From positions 124,001-188,000 of the forward strand of contig JAMDHS010000003.1 in the NCBI GenBank assembly GCA_029717555.1: a stretch of DNA of 64,000 nt. The letters run 5' to 3'. Both the position numbers and the translations under genes were made by a program. Below, one piece after another: positions 10,703-22,500 of the stretch; within the stretch, counting starts at the first letter, position 1; every line of letters starts with the position of its first letter. The notes under the pieces are model-generated. The model saw nothing but the letters and a program-made list of their open reading frames with translations, searched no databases and had not been told where the DNA came from. The stretch is from Peribolospora baueri. Its lineage: Eukaryota > Basidiomycota > Peribolosporomycetes > Peribolosporales > Peribolosporaceae.

Positions 10703-11148
10703 GATGATGCTGGGAGAGCACGGGCAAGACGACAGGAAAAACAACGGCGGCAGGTAGAGCAAGGAACGAGCAATAGAAGTACGAGCACGGCAATCTCTAT
10801 GGGAGACAGACGAAGAGATAATAATGCGGAGAGAGAAGAGGAGCTGTCGGCGGAGGTTGTCCCAATAGATCGCCGAGCCGAGCCGAGCCCCAACTTTGCT
10901 GATCATCATTACAATCTGTCCCGCGATCCGTTTATCGGACGCCGAATGCTGTCATGGTCACGAGCCAGTCCAGATTCGACCATTCCTCCAGACCACCCCC
11001 ACCCACACCATCCTTCTCGTCTAACATGCAGGGCAGCCAGCCAGTCTGGCACTGAGCTCCCACCCATGCGCACAACGTCAAGCCTTCGACAACCGAGCGA
11101 CGACCGAGCTCCGACCTACAGAGACGATCACGACCGCGACCCACGGCG
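10703..11148. promoter_or_regulatory. Divergent promoter, PCS60 (-) / STB6-like (+)
   Basis: A 446-bp shared upstream region. An ATG at 11066 on the plus strand, out of frame with the STB6-like start at 11149, opens a reading frame that overlaps that start and runs to 11284. If the transcript begins upstream of 11066 this would act as an overlapping upstream ORF. The transcription start is unknown. Confidence 0.5.
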
Positions 11149-14100
11149 ATGGCCGATTCGACCGATCGCCGACTCGTTCTCCCCGCCTCCGGAAGGCCCG
11201 GCACACGAGCGAGCGCCCTGCTCGACAGCCTCACATTGGGCAGCGAGGCGACATTCGAGCTCCAGGAGAGGGCAGTCTCTCTAAAGGGATACCAGCTGTA
11301 CGGCGTGGAGCAATGGTGAGCTGGCCGGAGGCGGGCACGGATCGTCGGTTCTGGCCTCACTGACGATAGTCGTCACTCATCACTTCTTCCATTCCCGCTT
11401 CGCTCAGGATTGTGGAGAGAGAGCGCAAGGTCCTCACCGTTACCGTCTTCACGGGAGACGAACGAAACGAGGTGAGTGTGAACGTCAGCTTCATCGTCCT
11501 TACCAAGGGCTACGTCGTGCGTTTATAGTAGCTGGGTCACGAACGACACCGTTGCCTACTCAGATCTCTGTCGACATCCTACGACCCCGATCCACTCTGT
11601 CAAGCGAAGAGGCGGCGCAAGTGTTTTCCAGTACGGTCAACTTGTTGCGCGGAGACGGAGCGAGGCCGAAACAGGCAAGTGTCGCTTGCCTCGAGATTCT
11701 TCGAACCAATTTCCTCTTGGTACTGCAATCGAGCTAATCGTCACTCTGTACCACTGCACCAGACGGTCAATGGAACACTCCTCGTAACGTCGCTAGGCTA
11801 CTTTCGCTCCGACCTGAACATCGTCCTGATTCCTGGAGGTTCTCTTCCCGAAACCTTAGACGACCTTTATGTCAACATCGATCTCCGTCGCATAGGGTGC
11901 TCGGGAAGGTCTAGCCTGTCGCTCGCCAAGCCGAGGTGAGTTTTTTTTTTTTTCGGATGGATCGTTCGTTCCTTTGGGCTTGTTCGCACATTCAAAATGT
12001 CCCCTTCTCCAGCGAAGCGCAGCGTGACAGGTTCTTCGCCACCTACCACATCCTTCCGCCTTCTGTCAGCTCCACCCACTCTTCCAACCCAACAGGGACG
12101 GCGACGAAAGAGCATGGACTGGTTAAAGACCCTACACCCAACTTCGACGGGCCTGTCGTCCAGGCCACACTCTCTTCCACGTCTCAGCGCGACTCAGCCA
12201 TCGCACCGCCGGCTCCGTCCGCCAGCGAGGCAGTAGCCGAGCCTCGTGACGGCCTCTCCCACTGTGTCCTCGAGCTGATCCGACTCATCCAGCTCTCGCT
12301 CTCCGTATTCGGCGTTTTCCGTGAGAGCAACGCCGATGGGCTCTTGTGCGATGCTACTGTCGATGCCATCGGGCGATGGACGGCAGAGATTGGCGAAGAA
12401 GTGTTCGATATGGAGGTGAGCAAATCGTTCCGACCGTCGTTTTTGTCTGCTCACGTCTCCTTGACGATGTACCCTGATCCCGCCGCACTCGCTCGGTTCT
12501 CCTCAGCCCGCCGACATGCTCCTCGACCCTGCCACGGTCGCCTCCCTGCTCTCGCTGGTCTGTGGTCTGCGACTGCGACTAGCCGTCTTGGGCTTCCAAC
12601 AATCTTCAAAGGACGTGACCATCGAGCCAAAGTCATTCTTTTCCGCCATCGCCGCCTTCCAAAAAGCACAACACGCCGGAACAGGCGTTCGCACTCTTTC
12701 CTTTACCTCCCCGCCCTCCAGCGCGGGCACCTCCGCCGCAGGCGGAACTCTCGACCAACGCTTTGACCTCAACCTCGTCCAGCGCGTCTTCGAGGCCTAT
12801 GCTGCCCGACAAGGCGGTCGGTTGGCGCTGGTAGACAACCTGAAAATCCACCGCGTGCTCCTTTCCAAGATCGACGACCTCTCCGCCACCGGCCGAGCCA
12901 ACATCAACCTGCGCTCCGATCCCAACGCGGGCTTCAACCTGCACGGCCTGCCCGGATCGCATCACCACCACGGCAAGGACGTCGAGCTGGAGACGATAAG
13001 CATCGAGGCGTTCGCCAAGATGGCCCAGAGCGGTACGGTTCATGCCATGCCTGAAGCGATTCGAGCGCTCTGGACGGGAAAATTGCGCAAGGACGCCGAG
13101 GGAAGGCATATTCTCGAAGCAGCGGGCATGAGGGAGAGCGATCGCACGAGGCTGAGGTTGGAGCGCGAGAGGGAGGGCATCGCACCCGGCGCGGGAAATC
13201 AGGGTGGTGAGGGGGCGGGTGTCGAGCCGAGAGAGGGGGGAGGGTTGGGAAAGCAGGGGCGACACTTTCTTAAAGGGGTCGGAGAGAGGACGACGAGGAC
13301 GAGGAGGGCCGTCAAGGAGGGCGTCACCGGGTGGGTACACTTTCCCGACTTTCCTAATGAGCAGGGAATAGAGAGATGGGCGGCTCGTCGATCCTGACTC
13401 CTTTTCCACTCGCACCGTCACATAGGCTCATACGGAGAGCTCAGGATAGTAGCAGCGACTCGGAGGAGCATTCAGACGATGACGTGCCGCGGCAACCTCC
13501 GAAGAACGTCCCTAGTCTTTTGCTCTCTTCAGCGGACGCCGCCGACGATGAGGGGGCGCATGGCGAGCGTGAGCACGACTCCGGGAAGAACCTTCTTGGG
13601 TTTGATATCAATTCGGCTGACCCATTCCAATCCCTCATCACCTTTTTACTCATCTATAGCAACGCCGCGACTATCCCGACACGGCTCTCCCGTCCCGTCT
13701 GCGCAATCCAGCACGACCAACCTAGCCGGTTCGACCCCTACGCCAACACGAGAGCGCTTTCTGCCCTTTTTCATGACCCGCACGGGCGCAGGTCCCATCT
13801 CTAACTCGCTCAGCGCGGGCGGCGTCGGCTCAGCGGTGGGAGCCATGTTCAAGCCTCTCCTGAACGCCGGCGGTGAGCTCATCTCTCGGCCCGGTAGCAC
13901 GGGTCCTTACCCCGGGCCGACGGCGGGGGCGGGGGCGGGGGGCGAGGACAAGGCTAGCGGAGGGTTGATGGGCGGTCTGATGGCGTACCGCCGACCAGAC
14001 CTGCGCCGGGTGGTGAGCGACAACGGCATGCCCGTATCGCACCATCCAGCTCCCTCTCATGAGCCCGTCGACGGCCTCGATCCTCTCGGAGGCTCGAACG

Positions 14101-15350
14101 CGCTCGGCATCGCCAGGCCTGCTAGCACCGCGCCTCCCGAGAAGGAGTCATTCTTGGCTGACGGTGAGGATGGACTGCATGACGTAGGTCGACGGTCGCT
14201 GACGAGAATGAGACGGAGGTGGAGCTTCTCCACTTGCGACGAGATGAGGGAGGTTGTCAAAGTGGCAGACAGGTACGTGCTTTTCTTGTGCAGCGGAGCG
14301 ACGTGGCCCTGGGGGAACAGGAGCTCTGGACGAATCGATCGAAGAGAGCTTGACTCTGGCTTGCCTCTGCGACAGGCGCAAGATGCAAGCGGATATCGAG
14401 CTGCACATGACTTATCTCGAGCTACTCAAACGGGAGAAACGATTGCAGCAGAACGCGGCCGACCTCGAGGTGTGTATCGGTCGGCCTCTGTCCAGGGGCG
14501 AGTCGAGTCGTTGCGTGCTGACCATTCTTATCTTCGTCGGTGCCTATATACTCGCGTGCAGTCGCTCTCCGACTCGTGGTCGGAAGCCTTTCGTTCGCTG
14601 GTGCAAGCCTTCCTGAACCGGCGCTCCGAGGTGTTCCGCCTGGAAGCAGAGGTGAACGAGTTGAGCCGAGCGGCGGCGCTGATCGTGGGAGCGGACGAGG
14701 AGGTAGAGGACGGGGGATCGCCGGCGAATGCGATGCCTTCCTCGTCCGAGGCGCTCAGTCACCCAGTCTCCCGTCCTCGCTCTGCGTCTGTCTCTCGAAC
14801 GATGCGCAACAGTACTGCTGGGGGGATCGGGTGGGAAGGCCCGGTCTCTCGGTCGAGGAGCAACTCGCAAGCGAGGAACGACGGGAACGCGGGAGAGGGC
14901 GGCGTCCCGGAGAAAGGGCGAGAGCAAGACGACAAGTTCACCCTCCGAGCGCTCGATACGGGCTCGGCGCGCCTACGGTATGGCCTAGTAGTGCTCGAGG
15001 ACAAGCTAAGGGACGTAGACGATTTCGTGCGCGGGGTGCAGAGCCGATTAGAGAGTTTCGGGCTGCACGTCGATGGGGAGCCGGACCCGGATGTTGAGAG
15101 CGGGGCTTCGGAGTGGCATGGCAAGGCGGAGACGGGGAAGGCTGAGGGCGAACGGGAAGGGGGAGGGGGAGGGGGAGGGGGAGGGATGCGTGCGTTGGAC
15201 GGGCGGGAGACGAAGCGGATGGTGAGGGAAATGGTGAGGGAGGGGAGCAGTGTGTTCGACAAGCCAGGCGCGAGACCGCAGGGAAGCGGAGGCGGCTCGA
15301 AGCTGACGGGCTGGGTGGACGGGTTGAGGCGGTGGTTGGCAGGGTGGTGA
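11149..15350 (+). CDS. STB6/STB2-like protein (fungal SIN3-binding family)
   Basis: Fungal-specific protein resembling yeast Stb2/Stb6, which were recovered as Sin3-binding proteins; biochemical role unknown. Exons 11149-11315, 11408-11471, 11564-11674, 11763-11935, 12013-12415, 12507-13330, 13426-13568, 13660-14272, 14376-14469 and 14562-15350 give 1126 aa. The N-terminal domain is distinctive: LKGYQLYGVEQWIVER, GARPKQTVNGTLLVTSLGYFRSDLNIVLIPGG and RRIGCSGRSSL-type motifs. The middle holds helical repeats (LLDPATVASLLSLVCGLR) and a Ser/Asp-rich linker. The C-terminal third is coiled-coil (IELHMTYLELLKREKRL and the following SWSEAFRSLVQAFL helix). The third intron begins GC (CAG|GCAAGT), a GC-AG intron. 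Phases agree throughout; the exon 7/8 junction in disordered sequence is the weakest. Confidence 0.83.
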
Positions 15351-15830
15351 TTGGGATGAAGGGATGGGGATAACTTGGTGATATTGGTGGTGACGGTGGT
15401 GGTGACGGCGATGGTGACGGTGGTGGGGTCGACGATGATGCTTGGACGAGCGTCAGTCCTCATGGAAGAACGATCTGCGGCGGCGCCTCTTCTTCTGTCT
15501 GTTCCTCCATCTCCGTCTCCATCTCCATCTCCTCCTCTTCTCTCTCCTGTATGTATCCCGAGTCCGAGCGCAAACCATCAACGAAACGTCAGATCGTCCG
15601 GCTTCTTTTCGCACCTTCCGCCCCCAATCCGCCTCCGCCGCTCGCCCAAGCACGAGACTCAGGGCGGCCGACGTCGTCCTCGTTCGTCGTTCCACAACGT
15701 CCGTCGATCGACCACCACCTCCGTCGCCCCCCTTTCCTCACCCTTACTCCGCCACATCCTCGCCTCGCCCCTTTCGTCCTCCTCCCTACCGGTCCCATCG
15801 ACAGGCCACGCCACACCGTCCATCTTGAGA
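15351..15830. other. Tandem intergenic region, STB6-like to Iec1-like gene
   Basis: 480 bp between two plus-strand genes. It begins with a (GGTGAC)-like purine-rich imperfect repeat near 15380-15425 and continues as a pyrimidine-rich stretch, probably the 5' leader of the zinc-finger gene. No other gene seen. Confidence 0.55.
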
Positions 15831-17876
15831 ATGCCTCCTCGGTCCATCAAGATCTTCTCCTACGTCCCCTCCGGCGACGGCGCCCCCGGCGCCCCCGGCT
15901 CAGGCGAGCGCGACCACTCGCCCACCCTCAGCGATATCTCCACCTCAGAAGATGACGAGGGTGAGCCCGCCACGCCGTCCACCCTCCCCGCTCACACCTC
16001 TCCCGCTCTCGGCGGAGACGCCCAGCTGCCTCAGGATGCCGCGGCGCCGGGGGATGGAGACGGGGAGACGGTACAGTGTCTCTGGGAGGATTGCGGAGAG
16101 ACGTTCAGCGATCTGCAACCTTTTATCGCACATTTGCACACTCGTGAGTGACCCCCTCTGTTCGTTCATCTGTCCGCCTCGTAGTGCAACGCAACGCAGC
16201 GCTTCGCACGCATCCTGTCTCCTTCGGGTAGCTTCGGATGAGATGAGCGTCATGCGCGCTCTCAAGAGGTGGGACGTCTTTCTGTTGCATGGAACCTCTC
16301 GTCGCTGACGCCGGTCCCTCCTCTTTCCTTTGCCGCCCTTTTCTTCTCCCGCCGTTATTCGCAGTGCACATTGGCATCCATAAGTCCAAATACACCTGCG
16401 AATGGACGGACTGTCCTCGCAAGGGTAAAGCTCAGACATCCAGGTTCGCTTTGCTTAGCCACCTTCGCAGTCACACTGGCGAAAAGCCTTTCACCTGTCC
16501 GAGACCTGGTGAGCGGCAACCTCCGCCCCTTTGCTTTCGTAGTCTTCCATTTTTTGCCCTACCTGGCGGGCATTAGCTGACTCGCCGAATTAACGTCGTC
16601 CGCCCTTTCTACTCCCATCACAGAATGCGACAAATCCTTCACCCGTTCTGACGCCTTGGCGAAGCACATGCGAATTCAGCATAACATCAATCCTGCCCCT
16701 TCCCGACGTCGAGGCGGCGCGCTGGAAAAAGTCACCATCGATGGCGACGAGGGTGGCGTCGGTGGCGCCGGAGATGCCGGCGCTGGCGGTGCAGCAGGCG
16801 GCGCGGATGGCACATTGGACGAGGAGCTTCTCGAGATGGCCGAGGGTGCCGGCGCAGCGGACGAAACCGGCGGCGGCGGCGGACCGCCGATGGGAACGGG
16901 CACCGGCATCTTCACGGAGCGTGTCAAGCACGAGCCGCTAGACAGCGACGACGAGGACCTGGAGCGCATCCTCCTCTCCCTCGGACCGAGCACCTCGTCC
17001 AGCTTGCACACCTGGCGGAGCAGCCCGCCTCCGACCATCGGCACGGACTCGGTCTTGGGCAACGGCGGTGGTCCTACGCCACACGAGAACGGCTCGAGGC
17101 CGAACGGCAAGGACAAAGAAAAGGGCAAGGGCAAGGGTAAAGGCAAAGTGCGAGATCGTTCGTCCGCCGATCTCGACGTGCAATCTTCAGGGGAAGAAAG
17201 CGATAGCAGCTTCTCGATCTCCGGCCATGGGCCAGGGGAGCAAGAGCAGCAGCGAAAGCGGGCGCGTCGGGAGTCGGCGGATGGAGGAGCTGGCGGGAGC
17301 GGTGCGACCGTCAACGGCCATGGGCTTGCGAGCCAAGGGCAAGGGCAAGGACAAGGACAAGGACAAGGGCAAGGGCAAGGGCAAGGGCAAGGGCAAGGGC
17401 AAGGGCAAGGGCAAGGGCAAGGGCAAGGGCAAGGGCAAGGGCAAGGGCAAGGGCAAGGGCAAGGGCAAGGGCAAGGGCAAGGGCAAGGGCAAGGACAAGG
17501 ACAAGACCAAGGACAAGGACAAGGGCCAGGGGAAGAGCAATCAGGGTTGGGTGGGTCGAGGACAGAGGAGTTGTCGCAGATCCGGGCTCAATACCTGGTG
17601 ATGAAGGCGAAGCACCGGTACCTCGCTAGGGAGCAGGAAATGCTTGTCGACGAGCTAAGGAGGCTCAAAACGGAGGAAGAGGAAGAGAGTCTGGCGACAA
17701 AGGCGTGGCTGAGGGCGGTGGTGGCGAGGGAGCTGGGAGAAGAGGCGATGCTGGACGGGGTGCTCTGGAGCAGGGAGAGTAGTCCTGAGGCAGCGGGCTT
17801 GAAGGTGCAGGCGCACCAAGTGCACAGGGGTGCGAAGAGGATCTCTGGCGTGAGGGCCGTCGCCGCTGGCAAGTAG
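15831..17876 (+). CDS. C2H2 zinc-finger protein resembling INO80-complex subunit Iec1
   Basis: Probable chromatin or transcription factor. Exons 15831-16143, 16365-16508 and 16624-17876 give 569 aa. An acidic Ser/Pro N-terminus leads into three zinc fingers assembled across both introns: CLWEDCGETFSDLQPF, then CEWTDCPRKGKAQTSRF...SHTGEKPF, then CPRPECDKSFTRSDALAKHM. The wide C-x4-C spacing and the PRKG insertion in finger two match, from memory, fission-yeast Iec1 (a YY1-related INO80 subunit); that assignment is inference. A basic KGKGKGKGK segment follows, then a Gly-Gln dipeptide repeat encoded by a hexanucleotide tract (17334-17533). A C-terminal coiled coil begins LSQIRAQYLVMKAKHRY and is followed by a Glu-rich helix. 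The conserved tail beyond the repeat shows the tract is kept in frame. Confidence 0.88.
17334..17533 (+). repeat. Hexanucleotide tandem repeat (GGGCAA)n inside an exon
   Basis: About 33 units of GGGCAA with occasional GGACAA variants, read as Gly-Gln in the host gene. The length of six keeps the frame whatever the copy number. The same tract would read Gly-Lys or other dipeptides in the other frames, which explains long spurious ORFs on both strands here. Confidence 0.97.
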
Positions 17877-18292
17877 CTAGCTACCGCCGTTTGACCCCTT
17901 ATGGGCGCATCCTCTTCCTTGATCACTGGCTCCATTCGTCCTCCCTTCGTCACGCTCTCGCAAATGTTCTGTTTAGTCCACTTCTCTCATCCGCTCTTCG
18001 GTTCTGTATTGTACGGCCGTGTCCCAGATTGTGATTGTGAGGGCCTCAAGTAGGGACGATGAACGTACCAATCTCCCTCATTTCACTCAGATGGCCTCGA
18101 CACGACATGCTCGCGACACCAACTCCTGACCGGCGAGAGTCGCGCGTCCGACTGGGAAGGTGCCAAGGTCGCCGCAGCGTGGGCCCGCGTGCGCGAGCGG
18201 TCTCTGCCACGCAACGCCGCTCCGTCCCTCTCCGCGATCACCGCCCAGTCTTCCCACTCGGAACACCAACTCTCACCTCATCCCTTCTCGCC
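17877..18292. promoter_or_regulatory. Tandem intergenic region upstream of ATP17
   Basis: 416 bp holding the 3' end of the zinc-finger gene and the ATP17 promoter and leader. No TATA box or repeat is evident. Confidence 0.5.
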
Positions 18293-18794
18293 ATGTCTCT
18301 TCTCCGCCGCCCGGCCACGACGCTGGCCAAGCGTCTCTACAGCACCAAGGCCAACCTCCCCGTCCCTCCGAAGATTGCCTCTCCCGAGGCGCTCTCCAAG
18401 TCCTCCGGCTCGCAGCGCATGGCCCAGGTCGTGGACTTCTACTCCAAGCTCCCCAAAGGTGCGCTTCCCAAGAAGGCTGGCGGCGGCATCAAGGCGCGCT
18501 TCTTCGATGGCGAGAACGCATCCGGTACTCCTCTTGTCGCTACGATCGGTGCTTTGCTGTTGATCGGTTACACCATCGATTACAACATGCACTTGAGTGA
18601 GTCGTCCATCCCGCTCGTGGCGTCATGTGCCTGCGGGCCGATACCGACTGTCGGCATGACTGTTTGCTTGCCCTAGAGGACGTCTACGTATTGGTCCTCA
18701 TGTTCTCTTGTCACGATCGATCACTCACTGATTCATTTCCGATTCGCGCGTGTCTCGCCTCCTCTTAGAGCACCACAAGAACCACCACCACTGA
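18293..18794 (+). CDS. ATP17: Mitochondrial ATP synthase subunit f (ATP17)
   Basis: Small membrane subunit of the F1Fo ATP synthase stator region in the inner mitochondrial membrane. Exons 18293-18596 and 18769-18794 give 109 aa. The N-terminus MSLLRRPATTLAKRLYS is a presequence. The family core is VVDFYSKLPKG, KARFFDGENASGTPL and one transmembrane helix (VATIGALLLIGYTIDY). The second exon supplies only nine residues (KHHKNHHH), equivalent to the basic HLRHHKG tail of yeast Atp17. The 172-nt intron splits a Lys codon. Another ATP synthase subunit (epsilon) lies 38 kb away in this window. Confidence 0.94.
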
Positions 18795-19521
18795 GCGTGG
18801 CAGCCTTGGCGTTGCCGGACGGACAAGAAGGCCTGCCGTCGGTGAGCACCTGCGTCCTTCCAGTGTGACTGTTGCTCTCCGGCAACGGTCCGAGCCGCGC
18901 CTAAATCTGGTTTCTTTCCTTTCTTGTCCTCCTTTCCACGCCCGAAAACGCTTCGCTTACTTTTTACCCTTCTGGTTCGCCTTCTTCCTGCCTTCATTCT
19001 TCCCCCCATCCGACATGTTGTCCCCGACGCCCCTAGATCCACACTAGATCCTCGTTGCACGCAGAACAGACTATTCTACTCCCTTGTCAAAGTCGAGTAG
19101 ATCCTGTCGACGTGCACTGCAAGGGAAAGATCATCAGGACTTGAACCAGAAGATGGCATCAATCTCGTGAGATTCTGGAGATTTGGATACAGATATCGAG
19201 ATAGGCGTGCCGTGGCAAAGGCACGACGGAAAGGGAGAGAAGAACAAAAAGTGCCGCAGAGCATGATAGATAAAGTCACAACGGTCTCCTCGGGAATAAA
19301 CGAACAGACAAGCGAAAACAGGAGGGATACGACGAAGACGAGAGAAAAATACAGTGAGCGGTCAAATCGGTTGGTTGTATCGAGGAAAAGTAAGGGATAA
19401 GATGCGAAGGGCAATGGAGAAAGGGTCTTGGGAAAGAGGAATGAGTCGAGAAGAAGATGCTAGGCGTAGTGCTTCATCGGCGGTGATATGCATGTCGAAG
19501 GCGAGGTCTACCAGGTTGTCG
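18795..19521. other. Convergent intergenic region ATP17/PNS1
   Basis: 727 bp between facing 3' ends. It contains a long pyrimidine-rich plus-strand stretch near 18900-19010 and AT-richer sequence near 19150-19400. Apart from short unsupported ORFs I see nothing. Confidence 0.55.
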
Positions 19522-22500
19522 CTAGACCGGCAACTGTTCCTCCCCCGTCATAAACTAGAAATTGGACGAAAGACGTGGAATGCAGAAGCATCAAATCAAC
19601 TGGTCAGCCGAAATAGGTCTGCTTTAAGATGAAACGGACGACCGCGCTGCTCCCTCTCCAAATCGCCGAGCGCACAAGAAAGACAACGTCCACATGGCAA
19701 AGGAGAACTCACGGCTTCCTTCGCTTTGGGGAAGTGATCCTGCTCCGTTGCTCGGTCGATGGCGAAGCAGATGTAGAGCGTGTCCACTCTGAGAAGGAGA
19801 CGGCGGCAGAAAGCGAGGGAGAGGAATGTATGAGCCTGGGACAAAATGTGCGAGCTTTGGATGCAGAATAACATAGATAGGACACCCACGCATTTGCCAA
19901 CAAGTCGCCGCAGAAGCGGAGGATCCAGAAAGGTACGACAGCGCAGAGAAGGGCGAGCAGCGGGGCGTCTACGGGGTCAGAGAGGGAGTGCGCCGCGTAG
20001 AGGAAACCGCCGATGCCAGCAAGCAAGGCGAGTGAGACGGAGGCGACTCGGAGGAGGAGGTTGACGAGCATGCCTGTAGGCCGGACAAGGTGGTCGAGTG
20101 CGCAAGTCGATCTGGTGAGACGGGGGCGGTAGTACTGGAGACAGGAGCGGGCAATGGATAAAGACTGCCAGATACTCACCCTCTACCAGTCCCTTGATCC
20201 CCCTCGTATTCGTGAAAGTGACGACCTTTCTAGCGCTCTGCCAGAACGGATCTCCAGTGATGCCGACGTAAATAAGTGCGTACCGACTGAAGGAATCCAT
20301 GGCACCATGAACGAACGCGAAGAAGGCACTGAGATGGGATATGGGCGACAACAAGTCCGGCAATCGGGAGGAGCGGGAGATACGGCGCGCTTGCGAGGCC
20401 GCTAGGGAGGCGGTTTGGGTGAGAGAGAGAATCAAGCCCGCTTGGCAGGATGAGCCAAGGGAGGGACCGGTCGCACGGGCGAAAGCGGCACGGACTACTT
20501 GATCTGGTGACGGAGCGTCAGGACCGTCACTGCACGAGCCAGAGAGGTAAAGAATCGGAACACGATCAGAAGCTAATCAAAATGCTGGTTACGAGGACGA
20601 AGGGGCGTGACTTACCGGTGAAAGTAGTACTGGCTGACAACGCCAGCGACGGTAACCCTCATGACGCCTCTCACGACGGCCCACGTCCAAAGCCACACGC
20701 AAAATGTGGCAAAGGCGAGCCATCCAGCACGAGCTTCGATATGCCACGACCATCCCCCCCGTTCCGTAGTCTTCGAGAAGTGTCCAATGAGGAAGAGGCG
20801 AATAAATATGGTAAGGAAGGGTATACTGACGGAAGCGAAGGCAATGATGCAGAGGACTGAGAGGCCGAGGAGAGCAGGATGACCAACGAGGATGCCGGTC
20901 GCAACCTGGGTTCCGATAGGTAAGAGTCACCGAAAGGAATTCGACAGGTGAGTTTTTGCCGAGACCTGACATGCGGCGTGTACAATCGCTCACCTCTACC
21001 ACCCGCATTGTTCTCTCCACCCTCGCCCGCCTAGCCCAGACCATCTTTGCGAACACGACGGCGACGACGACGGGTACGAGGCTGAACAACCGCAGCCCGG
21101 TCGTGGTCCACCAGCTATTCCTCCATTGCTCCTCCTCGTAAAAGAAGCTACCGGCGAAGGCCCAAAAGCTGCTGATGACTAGCACGCTGGGGACGCCGAG
21201 AAGGGCCGCCTTGCAGACCGCTCGAGCCAAAGGAGATGAGGAAAGAGAGGCGAAACGAGGAAAGACAAAGGCGAAAGCGGCCACGAGGTAGAAAGAGGCG
21301 GCACTCAGCAAGCACAGCAGAGGTATTGAGCGCGTGAGAGTGCTGTACGGAGACGGCAGCTTGGCATCGGGAGAGCCTGGCGGCTTGGATTTGGACGGCT
21401 TCCAGCAAACAGAAGTCACCAGGGTGAAGACGGTCGGTCAGAAGGAAAGCCAAAACGGTCCATACGAAACGATGTCTTCTTCACCAAGCAGATAAAAGCA
21501 CTCACCTCAACTCCCCAGACAGCGATGCCTCCCACAATCGCCGTTGCAATCAAGCTTCCCAGCCAAGCCGCCAACCAAGGGGCATCTTCGTACTTGCCCA
21601 TACCCACTCTACTCGCCCATGGGCCCCAGCCTTCTCTCGCCGGAGGAGCGGGGTACACGAACAGCGTCGTCACATCATCCTCTTCGGTCGCCGAAGCGAA
21701 TGGGTCGTTTGGATCTCGACGAGGACTTCGTCCCCCGCCCGGGCGAGAAGGACCGAGGAGCGGATGCCGGAGGTAAGACGGAGGCGAAGAGGGACGAGGA
21801 AGGTGGACGCTTGCTTGGGCCTGGTTCGCAGCGTAGTGGCCTCCGCGCATGCCGCGGCCTTTGGGCGGTGAGGACAGGAAGTCAGGGGGCACCAGGTCGT
21901 CTTCCTCGTCTCCCTCCCCAGCCTCGTCATGATACGGTTCCCGGGGACTAGAGTTGCTTTCGAAGGACCGAGCGCTTCCGCCCGGATCGTAGCGATAAAT
22001 GTCCGCCGGAACTCTTCGCGAGGGCTGTGTGCTTGTGTGGGGGCTTAAATTCGCCTGCGTCAAAGAGGACGAAGGCAGGACGCTTTGATGCGCAAGCCAG
22101 CCTTTGCCCCGGTAGCCGCCTGAGCCTGGGGCGGGGCCCGCACCGCCGAACATCTTCGACAGGGCACCTCCTTGCCAACGTTGGGACCCGGGTAACGCCT
22201 GACGAGGGTGACGTCCATCCACGGCACGAAGCCCCTGCCCGCCTCCATCCTTACCGTCGGCATCGGCGTCAAAGAGCAGGCTGTCGCGCTCCTCCGCCTC
22301 GTCTCCCCTCAAGTCATAAGGATCGATAGACGCATGCTTCCCGGTATCATGGTGGAAGGAAGAAGGAGTATCCAGGGCGGCGATCTGCGCGTCCAAGTCC
22401 TCTTCGTCGACGAAGGGATCGTCAGCCGCCTTGAGCGTCTTCCCTTTCGACCCTTTCGTCTTTGTGGGGTTCATCATGACGGAGATGCCCCGTCCTTCCG

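Noticed and set aside
13569-13659. Reading straight through exon 7 of the STB6-like gene
   Set aside because: The frame would end at 13804 and lose the 560-residue Ser-rich and coiled-coil remainder. A 91-nt intron with good donor, CTGAC branch site and TAG acceptor restores it.
17187-17540. Minus-strand ORF of Leu-Pro repeats
   Set aside because: It is the antisense reading of the same repeat, with no other support.
17068-17601. Plus-strand ORF with a long Gly-Lys repeat overlapping the Gly-Gln tract
   Set aside because: It is the same hexanucleotide repeat in another frame. The Gly-Gln frame carries zinc fingers before and a coiled coil after the tract, so this one is a shadow.
19120-19200. 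Possible minus-strand tRNA (a GGTTCAAGTCC-like box B)
   Set aside because: The T-stem has a mismatch, and no acceptor stem, box A or anticodon arm can be built around it.
19604-19621. Alternative last exon of PNS1 (QTYFG)
   Set aside because: Its acceptor lacks a clear branch site and pyrimidine tract. The acceptor at 19555 has both and gives KAKEAF, closer to CTL tails. It remains possible.
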